A DNA stretch of 64,000 bases from Hyphomicrobiales bacterium (GTDB lineage Bacteria > Pseudomonadota > Alphaproteobacteria > Parvibaculales > Parvibaculaceae): the NCBI GenBank assembly GCA_016124805.1, contig WGND01000001.1:434001-498000 (forward strand), written 5' to 3'. Numbering within the stretch: the first letter of the stretch is position 1; each line of letters begins with the position of its first letter. A program made the translations under genes and the position numbers. Under the pieces are notes generated by a model, which did no database searches, was not told the DNA's origin, and saw nothing but the letters and a program-made list of their open reading frames with translations. Shown piece after piece: positions 8,927 to 15,593 of this stretch.

Positions 8927-9294
8927 GGAAATCGTTCTCCGATCTGGATTGATATCGATACGGATTGATGTGCCCCGACCCGACCATTCGTTGGTCGAGT
9001 TGGGAATAGTCTTGATTGCTTTTTGTCATAGTGCAAGGCGGGGCATGGCTTCATCGGGCATGGCGTTGATTATTTTTAACGCAGGCAGGGCCGAAAAACT
9101 CCGAGCTGCCTCATCTTTGGGCGCGTTGCTCCTGATCATGGAGCAAATTTAATCAGCGACCGGATTGTCTGACTATTTGTCGGGCGCTCGGACCTGGAAG
9201 GGCCGGTTTCCGGGCGCGGATTTTTTCGCGTTTTGGCGCGCGGTCTTGCCGCTCTCCGTGTCGTAAATCGCCGGACGGGTGCTCTTCATCTCTG

Positions 9295-9311
9295 ATTAGA
9301 GTGATTCTAAT
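9295..9311 (+). promoter_or_regulatory. Irr-box (ICE)-like inverted repeat
   Basis: ATTAGAGTGATTCTAAT lies inside a perfect inverted repeat GATTAGA-N5-TCTAATC (9294-9312). It agrees with the published alphaproteobacterial Irr-box consensus TTTRGAAYRRTTCYAAA at 14 of 17 positions as I recall it. It sits just upstream of the -35 hexamer. Confidence 0.5.
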
Positions 9312-9313
9312 CC

Positions 9314-9341
9314 TTGACAGGCCCCTTTCGTTGTTTATATT
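9314..9341 (+). promoter_or_regulatory. Sigma-70-type promoter of the DUF2061 gene
   Basis: A perfect TTGACA (9314-9319) and TATATT (9336-9341) are separated by 16 bp, placing the start point near 9348, inside the Fur-like box and about 24 bp before the start codon. Confidence 0.65.
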
Positions 9342-9356
9342 GATAATCATTATCAA
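9340..9356 (+). promoter_or_regulatory. Fur-box-like palindrome over the transcription start
   Basis: TTGATAATCATTATCAA is palindromic except for the central base. Its 13-bp core GATAATCATTATC is identical to the 3' two-thirds of the classical Fur consensus. Overlap with the -10 and +1 suggests repression by a Fur/Mur-type metal regulator. Confidence 0.6.
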
Positions 9357-9371
9357 CAAGGAGATCCGAAG

Positions 9372-9581
9372 ATGCGCGATCTGATGAAAACGGCCAGCTT
9401 TGCATGCCTGCATTTCACTGTCGGGTTTCTCGTCGCCTATGCCCTGACCGGCAAGGTCGATATTGCGGCGGGCATCGCGCTGATCGAGCCGGCGGTGAAT
9501 ACCGTGGTCTTCTATTTTCACGAGAAATATTGGGGTGGGGCGGGCCATGCCGGCTTCCACAACCACCATGCGCTGGGCTGA
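9372..9581 (+). CDS. DUF2061 small membrane protein
   Basis: A 69-residue protein with two hydrophobic segments (about 10-27 and 31-50) and the conserved features of DUF2061: a short helix, K..D..A/G in the loop, then IEPAVNTVVFYFHEKYW. The C-terminal tail is His-rich (GHAGFHNHH), which could bind metal. A very good ribosome-binding site (AAGGAG) precedes the ATG. The biochemical role of the family is not established. The strong promoter with stacked Irr-like and Fur-like boxes implies iron- or manganese-responsive expression (inference). Confidence 0.85.
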   Translation: MRDLMKTASFACLHFTVGFLVAYALTGKVDIAAGIALIEPAVNTVVFYFHEKYWGGAGHAGFHNHHALG

Positions 9582-9658
9582 CCGTAAGGCTCAAGGCAAG
9601 TGTTTAGTATCTGACCAAATGATATGCAGATGGCTGATGCCCTAAAATGCAGCCCTCT

Positions 9659-9688
9659 CGGAAAACAGGATTTCCTGCATGTTTTCCG
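9659..9688. repeat. Inverted repeat in the gap before the alanine dehydrogenase gene
   Basis: CGGAAAACA and TGTTTTCCG are perfect 9-bp arms around a 12-nt loop. The gap also holds a wider inverted pair GTTTAGTATC (9602-9611) and GATACTAAAC (9738-9747). These could be a terminator remnant or regulator sites; nothing distinguishes the two. Confidence 0.4.
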
Positions 9689-9843
9689 TAGGTTGATGTC
9701 CGTGGGTGCTGCCTCTCCGCATGGGTCAAGCGATTAGGATACTAAACGCAGGCCGATAATTTGCCTGGTCCCGCATATTGGAGTGCCACCAGCCGGGAAG
9801 TAGACTGAAGGCTCATTTCAGCCCCCTGACCAGAGGTCCATCC

Positions 9844-10962
9844 ATGCGTATCGGCGTTCCCAAGGAAATCAAGGTTCATGAATATCGCGTTGGCATGACG
9901 CCCGCGGCGGTGCGTGAGGCCGAGCATCATGGCCATCAGGTCTATGTGCAGAAGGGGGCCGGTGTCGGTATCGGCATTTCCGATGAAGACTATCAGGCCG
10001 CCGGCGCTTCGATCTTCGACACGGCGGAAGAAATCTTCCAGATGGCCGACATGATCGTGAAGGTGAAGGAGCCCCAGCCGCAGGAATGGAAAATGCTGCG
10101 GGAGGGCCAGATCCTGTTCACCTATCTGCATCTTGCGCCCGATCCGGAGCAGGCGCGCGGCCTCTTGGAATCAGGCGCCATCGCCATTGCCTATGAAACG
10201 GTGACGGATGCACGCGGCGGCCTGCCGCTGCTCACACCCATGTCGGAAGTGGCCGGACGCATGTCGATCCAGGCGGGTGCCCATGCGCTGGAAAAAACCC
10301 AGGGTGGCCGCGGTATGTTGCTGGGCGGTGTCCCCGGCGTGCCCGCGGCCAAGGTCGTGATTTTGGGCGGCGGTGTCTCGGGCACCAATGCGGCACGCAT
10401 GGCCATGGGGCTTGAAGCTCATGTGACCGTGATCGATCTCAATTTGCACCGGCTGCATGAGCTTGATTTCCAGTTCGGCGCCATGCTGAACACCGTCTAT
10501 TCAACGGTCGATGCCATTGAGGAACATGTGCTCGGCGCTGATCTGGTGATCGGGGCTGTGCTGGTGCCCGGCGCGGCCGCGCCCAAGCTTGTCAGCGAAG
10601 ACATGGTCCGCAAGATGAAAGCCGGTTCCGTGCTCGTCGATATCGCCATTGATCAGGGCGGCTGCTTTGAGACCTCGCATGCCACAACCCATGCCGAGCC
10701 CACCTATGTGATGCATGATGTGGTGCATTACTGCGTGGCCAATATGCCGGGCGGCGTGGCGCGCACATCCACTTTCGCGCTCAACAACGCCACACTGCCT
10801 TTCACGCTGGCGCTTGCCAACAAGGGCTACAAGCAGGCGATGCTCGATAATCCGCATCTTATGGCCGGCCTCAATGTCTATCGCGGCCAGACCACATACA
10901 AGGCCGTCGCCGATGCGCTTTCGGTGCCCTATGTCGAGGCGGCCAAGGCGCTTGCAGGCTGA
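9844..10962 (+). CDS. ald: Alanine dehydrogenase
   Basis: A 372-residue NAD-dependent alanine dehydrogenase, interconverting L-alanine with pyruvate and ammonia. The N-terminus [20 protein letters not shown] and KVKEPQ (Lys in the substrate site) are family signatures. The Rossmann loop reads [14 protein letters not shown] near residue 170, and [11 protein letters not shown] near 305 is typical of Ald. The start at 9844 follows an AGAGG; the frame extends further upstream without a ribosome-binding site. No neighbouring operon partner. A role in using alanine as nitrogen and carbon source or in redox balance is likely. Confidence 0.95.
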   Translation: MRIGVPKEIKVHEYRVGMTPAAVREAEHHGHQVYVQKGAGVGIGISDEDYQAAGASIFDTAEEIFQMADMIVKVKEPQPQEWKMLREGQILFTYLHLAPDPEQARGLLESGAIAIAYETVTDARGGLPLLTPMSEVAGRMSIQAGAHALEKTQGGRGMLLGGVPGVPAAKVVILGGGVSGTNAARMAMGLEAHVTVIDLNLHRLHELDFQFGAMLNTVYSTVDAIEEHVLGADLVIGAVLVPGAAAPKLVSEDMVRKMKAGSVLVDIAIDQGGCFETSHATTHAEPTYVMHDVVHYCVANMPGGVARTSTFALNNATLPFTLALANKGYKQAMLDNPHLMAGLNVYRGQTTYKAVADALSVPYVEAAKALAG

Positions 10963-10987
10963 ATCAGGTTTTAAAAATGGGGGCGGT

Positions 10988-11003
10988 TTAAGCCCGCATT
11001 AAC
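10988..11003 (+). promoter_or_regulatory. CtrA-box (TTAA-N7-TTAAC) upstream of the SPOR gene
   Basis: TTAA, seven bases (GCCCGCA), then TTAAC exactly match the full CtrA recognition sequence known from Caulobacter and relatives. It lies 73 bp before the start codon of a SPOR-domain gene, a class often tied to cell division. Confidence 0.6.
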
Positions 11004-11020
11004 CTTGAAGCATCATATTT

Positions 11021-11069
11021 CTCCAGAATTCTTCCCATCACGGGATATGGGCAACCCTCAATTCTGGAG
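11021..11069 (+). promoter_or_regulatory. Potential hairpin sequestering the SPOR-gene ribosome-binding site
   Basis: CTCCAGAATT (11021-11030) is the perfect complement of AATTCTGGAG (11060-11069), which contains most of the Shine-Dalgarno (GGAGG at 11066-11070). An inner stem CCCAT/ATGGG (11034-11038 and 11047-11051) would extend the structure. If transcribed as a whole it could switch off translation. The true transcription start is unknown. Confidence 0.45.
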
Positions 11070-11075
11070 GCGATC

Positions 11076-11675
11076 GTGGAAAACAAGGCCAGGCGTGACA
11101 GGTTCTGGATTTTTCTGTCTGTGATCCTGATCACGATTTTTGTCATTCAGCGCGAACGCCCCGACAGCTCAAGCGCGCATGCCTCTTCCATGGAAGAGCA
11201 CCATGCCTCTTATGACCGTGACAGCATGGATGATCTGATGCGGCAGGTTCAGGCCGTGCCGACCGCCTCGCGCAGCGCCTATAACCCCAATGATGATCTC
11301 ATCACCGGTTCGATCCGGTCTTCCGGCCTGACCGCGACGCCGCGTCCGCTCGCCCGGCCATCGGTCTATTCGGCCAATCAGCCGGTCTATGGCGCCTCTC
11401 CTGCGCCCGCAAAGGCGGCGCCCGCGCATGCTTATTATGTGAGCCTGGGGGCCTATTCGAATATTGAAGCGGCGACGTCGCGCTATCTTTCGGTGCTGAA
11501 CCGCCGGCCCGACCTGCAGGGCCAGGAGCGGGTGTCCATTGAAACAATCACCGACAGCGAGGGCCGCCGCCTGCATAATGTGCGCATGGGTGCCTTCGAC
11601 AGTGACGGCTCGGCACGGGCCGCCTGTGCCCGCGCGGCGCTGGCACCAGCAGAATGTGCCGTGATCGCGCTTTGA
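11076..11675 (+). CDS. SPOR-domain-like membrane-anchored protein
   Basis: A 199-residue protein starting at GTG 11076, with GGAGG five bases upstream. It has a short cytoplasmic basic N-terminus, one membrane helix (about residues 11-24), then a Ser/Pro/Ala-rich periplasmic linker. The C-terminal 80 residues (YYVSLGAYSNIEAA to the end) look like a SPOR fold, which binds denuded septal peptidoglycan. It probably acts at the division site or in envelope maintenance. A perfect CtrA box and an unusual anti-SD element lie upstream. The SPOR assignment is by pattern (aromatic-V-S-L-G-A-Y/F-S start) and is moderately secure. Confidence 0.78.
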   Translation: MENKARRDRFWIFLSVILITIFVIQRERPDSSSAHASSMEEHHASYDRDSMDDLMRQVQAVPTASRSAYNPNDDLITGSIRSSGLTATPRPLARPSVYSANQPVYGASPAPAKAAPAHAYYVSLGAYSNIEAATSRYLSVLNRRPDLQGQERVSIETITDSEGRRLHNVRMGAFDSDGSARAACARAALAPAECAVIAL

Positions 11676-11876
11676 GCGGCCTTGGTGGTGGACTTTCCGC
11701 CTGATTTGATTGTATAACGCCCGCCAACGCTGCTTCCGGAAAGTGTTTTTCCGTGTTTAGCGGCCAACATATTGTTTTTTCAAAGCCTTTTTCGCAAGGC
11801 AGGCGGGTGCTCCGAAGGGTCGGTTCGCTCGGGTTGCCGGATTTGCGATGAGTGCTTGCACTGGAGCCTGACCGAA

Positions 11877-12062
11877 ATGGCCGTCCCAAAGCGGAAAACC
11901 TCACCCTCTAAGCGCGGTATGCGCCGTTCGGCCGATGCGCTCAAGAACCCGACCTATGTCGAAAATCCCGACAGCGGCGAGCTGCATCGTCCCCATCATG
12001 TCGATCTGAAGAGCGGCATGTATCGTGGCCGTCAGATTCTGAAGCCCAAGGGCGATATCTGA
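11877..12062 (+). CDS. rpmF: 50S ribosomal protein L32
   Basis: A 61-residue protein beginning [18 protein letters not shown], the unmistakable L32 N-terminus, followed by the family's Asn/His segments ([19 protein letters not shown]). It is a component of the large ribosomal subunit. The cysteines of zinc-binding L32 forms are absent, as is usual in Alphaproteobacteria. The start at 11877 is chosen by homology; GGAG lies 11 bases upstream. rpmF is often followed by plsX-fabH, but here a terminator comes directly after it, so it is a single-gene unit. Confidence 0.96.
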   Translation: MAVPKRKTSPSKRGMRRSADALKNPTYVENPDSGELHRPHHVDLKSGMYRGRQILKPKGDI

Positions 12063-12107
12063 CCTTCTGACGTCATGCGGGCCGTTGCGGCCTGACAAGG
12101 TTAACAG

Positions 12108-12147
12108 ACGCCGGTTCCTCCTCGTGAGGGACCGGCGTTTCTGTTTT
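12108..12147 (+). terminator. Rho-independent terminator of rpmF
   Basis: A 13-bp stem (ACGCCGGTTCCTC with GAGGGACCGGCGT, one G-U pair), a 5-nt loop, and a U-rich tail TTCTGTTTT. Confidence 0.85.
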
Positions 12148-12265
12148 AGACAAGTCCACTTGCTGTCACGGGCGTTTCACGCATCCCGCCTATGCCTTGT
12201 CGGGCGTTTTTGGCCCCGGGGTGGGGCCATGCGGTCACAGGCGTTACGCGACGGACTGTGCTATT

Positions 12266-12290
12266 GTGACACAGACGCTAGGGGTGTCAC
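12266..12290. repeat. Inverted repeat GTGACAC-N11-GTGTCAC
   Basis: Perfect 7-bp arms (12266-12272 and 12284-12290), 27 bp upstream of the next start codon. It could be an operator for a dimeric regulator or a leader hairpin. Confidence 0.4.
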
Positions 12291-12316
12291 TTACTGGCCA
12301 AAGAGGGATTTGGACA

Positions 12317-12709
12317 ATGCTCGGAACACTGCCACTGATGGCGCTGGTTATCATCGCCTATAATCTGATCGTCTTTCTGACCGGCATGACGATGACAACC
12401 GAGGTGATGACCATCACGCTCATCTCGCAGGCGGACTGGCAAATTGTCGTCGGTGATGTCCTGCTGTTTTTCGGTTTCATTCTGCTGTTCCTCGAACTTG
12501 TCAGTGCGACACGCACCGGAACCTCGACCATCATCAATCATGGCCTGTCCATGCTGGTGCTGCTTGTCGGTCTGGTGGAATTCATCGTGCTGCCGCAGTT
12601 CGGCACGTCGGTCTTTTTCCTGATTGTGCTGCTGTCGCTCTTTGACGTGATTGCAGGCTTCACCGTCACCATCACATCGGCGCGCCGCGACTTCACCGTC
12701 GGCGAGTAA
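12317..12709 (+). CDS. Small four-helix inner-membrane protein of unknown function
   Basis: A 130-residue, very hydrophobic protein with four predicted membrane spans (about 7-23, 43-62, 71-89 and 95-115) and little soluble sequence. The start at 12317 is supported by GAGGGA nine bases upstream; in-frame sequence further upstream is unlike a membrane protein. I do not recognise a named family. The gene stands alone after the rpmF terminator, has its own inverted-repeat-bearing leader, and converges with pabC. Confidence 0.75.
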   Translation: MLGTLPLMALVIIAYNLIVFLTGMTMTTEVMTITLISQADWQIVVGDVLLFFGFILLFLELVSATRTGTSTIINHGLSMLVLLVGLVEFIVLPQFGTSVFFLIVLLSLFDVIAGFTVTITSARRDFTVGE

Positions 12710-12717
12710 GCACCAGC

Positions 12718-13557
12718 CTATCTTTCCGTCGCCAAAAGCAGGGCTTCATAGGCGGCGGAAAGGCGGGCCGTGAGGGGATGGATCGCCATGTCCCACCCTT
12801 CGAGCTGCGAAACCGGGACGGCGCCTATCAGGCTGTTGGTCAGAAACAGGCCATCGGCATGGGTCAGCTCCGAAGGTGCGATTTCCTCTTCCGCCACCTC
12901 AATTTTCAGCGCGAGCGCCAGTTCAATGATCGCAGCCCGGGTAATGCCGGGCAGGATCGGCCCCTTCAGCGACGGCGTCAGAAGGCGCTCCTTCTGCCAG
13001 AGAAAAATACTGGCGATGGTCGTGCAGGCCAGATAGCCCTGACTGTCGAGCAATATGGCATCGTCGGCATCGCGTGCGCGCGCTTCTTCCTTTGCCAGAA
13101 TATTGTCGAGATAGGGCAGCGCCTTGATGCGGGCGCTGGGGGAGAAGCTGTTGCGCCGCGCCGTGCCGATGATCAGGCGCTGGGAGGCGGGCGGGCTGCC
13201 AAGGGCTGCCGCCGTGATCATGACGGTCGGCCGGGGATCATCCGGCAGGGCAAGGCCGCGCGGGGCGGGTCCCCGTGTCAGTGTCAGGCGCAGGGAGGCG
13301 CGGTCGACCTTGTCGAGTTCGCTTGCCTTGAGCAGATCCTCGCAGGCATGGCCAAGGCCCTGCGTTGAAAAGGGCAGGGGGATGGCCAGCTGGTGCGCGG
13401 CATTGGCCAGTCGCAAGAGATGGGGCTCGAAAAAGGCGATATGTCCCTGGCGCACCAGCATGGTTTCAAAGACGCCGTCGCCAAGCAGCAGCCCGCGGTC
13501 ACGCGGATCAATGCGGGCGCTGTCTTCTTCAATCAGCTGACCGTTGAGCCATAACAT
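12718..13557 (-). CDS. pabC: Aminodeoxychorismate lyase (class IV aminotransferase fold)
   Basis: A 279-residue PLP enzyme of the class IV aminotransferase fold. RDRGLLLGDGVFET near residue 19 is the family signature, and Lys145 (ARIKALPYL) is the likely PLP lysine. It converts 4-amino-4-deoxychorismate to 4-aminobenzoate and pyruvate for folate synthesis. Context decides between PabC and branched-chain or D-amino acid aminotransferases: its ATG overlaps the stop of pabA, directly after pabB. Confidence 0.88.
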   Translation of the reverse strand: MLWLNGQLIEEDSARIDPRDRGLLLGDGVFETMLVRQGHIAFFEPHLLRLANAAHQLAIPLPFSTQGLGHACEDLLKASELDKVDRASLRLTLTRGPAPRGLALPDDPRPTVMITAAALGSPPASQRLIIGTARRNSFSPSARIKALPYLDNILAKEEARARDADDAILLDSQGYLACTTIASIFLWQKERLLTPSLKGPILPGITRAAIIELALALKIEVAEEEIAPSELTHADGLFLTNSLIGAVPVSQLEGWDMAIHPLTARLSAAYEALLLATER

Positions 13558-14171
13558 CAGGCGGGCTCCTTTCTGTCCTGTGCGGTGATGCGCCGATGCG
13601 CGACATGGGCGCGATCCAGAAAGTTTGACAGCAAAGCATGGCCATAATCTGTCAGCACCGATTCAGGGTGAAACTGCACGCCATATATCTGCGCGGTGCG
13701 ATGGGCGAGCGCCATGACCTCGCCCGTGGCGGTGCGGGCGGTCGCTAGAAGGTCGCCGCCCTCGCGCAAATGCCCGATGAGTGAGTGATAGCGGCCTGCC
13801 TGAAAGGGTGTGGGAAGCCCCGCGAAAATATCGGTGCCCTGATGGAAAATCACTTCAGGCTTGCCGTGCACCGGCTTTGCGGCGCGCAACACCGTGCCGT
13901 CGAACGCGACTGTGATGGCCTGATGACCAAGGCAGACGCCGAGCAGGGGGATATCGTGACGCAGGGCCGCGCGGACAAGCGGAACGCAGATGCCTGCGGC
14001 CTCGGGCCCACAGGGTCCAGGCGAGAGAATGATGGCCTCTGGCTTCATGGCGATCACATCGTCGACGCTCAGCGCATCATTGCGCAGCACCTGACGCTCG
14101 ACACCGAGCTCGCCAATATAGCGGGCGAGGTTGTGAACAAAGCTGTCGTAATTGTCGATGAGAAGGATCAT
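13557..14171 (-). CDS. pabA: Aminodeoxychorismate synthase glutamine amidotransferase subunit (PabA/TrpG)
   Basis: A 204-residue class I glutamine amidotransferase with nucleophile Cys80 (LLGVCLGHQ) and His168/Glu170 (QFHPES). It hydrolyses glutamine and passes ammonia to PabB. MILLIDNYDSFVHNL is the typical PabA/TrpG opening. The gene is coupled by ATGA to pabB upstream and by a one-base stop/start overlap to pabC downstream. It may also serve anthranilate synthase, as in some bacteria. Confidence 0.94.
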   Translation of the reverse strand: MILLIDNYDSFVHNLARYIGELGVERQVLRNDALSVDDVIAMKPEAIILSPGPCGPEAAGICVPLVRAALRHDIPLLGVCLGHQAITVAFDGTVLRAAKPVHGKPEVIFHQGTDIFAGLPTPFQAGRYHSLIGHLREGGDLLATARTATGEVMALAHRTAQIYGVQFHPESVLTDYGHALLSNFLDRAHVAHRRITAQDRKEPA

Positions 14172-15589
14172 GTGCCTGTCTCGTCGAGTGCATGTGGTAT
14201 CGCGCTATCCGATTGACCTCTAAGCGCCACGCGCATGGCGCGCGCCTTGTCGAGTGTTTCGACATATTCACTTGCGGGATCGCTGTCGGCGACAATGCCG
14301 CCGCCGGCCTGAAAGGTCACGCGCCCCTCTTTCACGACCATGGTGCGGATGGTGATGGCGGTATCCATATGGCCATTGTCACCGAGATAGCCGATGGCGC
14401 CGCAATAGGGGCCCCGCGTTGTCGGTTCGAGCTCGGCGATGATTTCCATGGCGCGCAGCTTGGGTGCCCCGGTGATGGAGCCGCCGGGAAAACAGGCTGC
14501 CAGCAGATCGAGATTGGAGGCGCCGGGCCGCAGCCTGCCATGCACGGCGGAGACGAGGTGATGCACATTGGCATAGCTTTCCAATGTGCAGAGCTGGCTG
14601 GCATGGACGGTGTGGTCGGCACAGACGCGCGAGATGTCATTGCGCAACAGATCAACGATCATGATGTTTTCCGCGCGGTCTTTTTCAGAAGCCAGCAATT
14701 CATCGGCGAGCGCCCTGTCTTCAGCAGGTGTGGCGCCGCGCGGTCGTGTGCCTTTGATGGGACGCGTTTCGACGAGGCGATCGCGGCTCAGCAGAAAGCG
14801 CTCAGGCGAGGAGGAAATCAAAACACCTTCGCCGAAATTAAAGAAGCAGGCAAAGGGGGCGGGGCTTGCCTCGCGCAGCCGCAGATAAAGCGCATAGGGC
14901 GTGTCACCCTCTGCCATGTGGCTTTCGAAGCGCTGGCTGAGATTGGCCTGAAAAATGTCACCCGCTTTGATGTAGTCGATGACGCGGGCCACGGCAGCTT
15001 CATAGTCCTGACGGGAGAAACCTGCCTGAATGGGCTGCGGCTTTACAGGCGCGGCGGGTTGCCGGAAAGCCGGTGCGTGGGCCAGTCGGGTCTTCAGCTT
15101 TTCGATGCGGGCATCCGGCGCTTGCCCCGAGGCGCAGATGAAGGCTCTGGTTTTCAGATGATCGAAAGCGATGACGAGATCATAAAAGCCGAGTGCGATG
15201 TCGGGCAGTTGCTGGTCGTCAACGGCAAAGGGGGCTTTCTCGGCAGGCAGTTTTTCCAGCACGCGGCCGAGCCCGTAGCCGAAATAGCCCGCTGCCCCGC
15301 CGATGAAGGGTGGCAGGTCATCACGGGCGGTTTCCAGCTTGCGGGCCTCAAGTTCGGCGGCAAGCTCCCCGAAGATATCGTCATCTTGATCCACGCGGCC
15401 CACGAGCCGCCGCACGGGATCAAGTGCAATGAAGCTCCAGCTCTGGTATTCACCGGGTTGGGGTGTTGCGCCATCGAGAAAAAGCGCGAAGGGATCGGCT
15501 GCAAAGGCCTGAAAAATTTCATGCGGCTTTTGCCAACCGATTTCCCGGATGGTGATCGCGTCTGATTTTGCCGTCTGCGCTGCCGTCAT
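14168..15589 (-). CDS. pabB: Aminodeoxychorismate synthase component I
   Basis: A 473-residue chorismate-utilising enzyme. PIKGT (about residues 277-281) with the lysine distinguishes PabB from anthranilate synthase TrpE, which has alanine there. Other chorismate-binding motifs are SSSPERFL, ENIMIVDLLRND and GGSITGAPK. It aminates chorismate to 4-amino-4-deoxychorismate together with PabA. The start at 15589 (MTAAQTAK) avoids overlap with the upstream gene; a start at 15625 is possible but would lie inside that gene. Confidence 0.95.
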   Translation of the reverse strand: MTAAQTAKSDAITIREIGWQKPHEIFQAFAADPFALFLDGATPQPGEYQSWSFIALDPVRRLVGRVDQDDDIFGELAAELEARKLETARDDLPPFIGGAAGYFGYGLGRVLEKLPAEKAPFAVDDQQLPDIALGFYDLVIAFDHLKTRAFICASGQAPDARIEKLKTRLAHAPAFRQPAAPVKPQPIQAGFSRQDYEAAVARVIDYIKAGDIFQANLSQRFESHMAEGDTPYALYLRLREASPAPFACFFNFGEGVLISSSPERFLLSRDRLVETRPIKGTRPRGATPAEDRALADELLASEKDRAENIMIVDLLRNDISRVCADHTVHASQLCTLESYANVHHLVSAVHGRLRPGASNLDLLAACFPGGSITGAPKLRAMEIIAELEPTTRGPYCGAIGYLGDNGHMDTAITIRTMVVKEGRVTFQAGGGIVADSDPASEYVETLDKARAMRVALRGQSDSAIPHALDETGT

Positions 15590-15593
15590 CGCC

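Larger units (their letters stand above)
8927..9371. other. 445-bp intergenic region between potF and the DUF2061 gene
   Basis: No convincing gene on either strand. Next to potF there are direct repeats GGATTGAT (8946-8953 and 8962-8969, 16 bp apart) and an inverted repeat CGACCA-N5-TGGTCG (8981-8997). A 21-bp inverted repeat TTGCTCC-N7-GGAGCAA lies at 9126-9146. The right end carries the promoter and iron-type boxes of the DUF2061 gene (9295-9356), annotated separately. Confidence 0.6.

Noticed and set aside
9153-9569. 138-residue minus-strand open frame overlapping the DUF2061 gene
   Set aside because: Crosses the strong promoter and the DUF2061 gene on the opposite strand; no domain or ribosome-binding site.
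14192-15565. 457-residue plus-strand open frame
   Set aside because: Antisense to pabB, which has all catalytic motifs.
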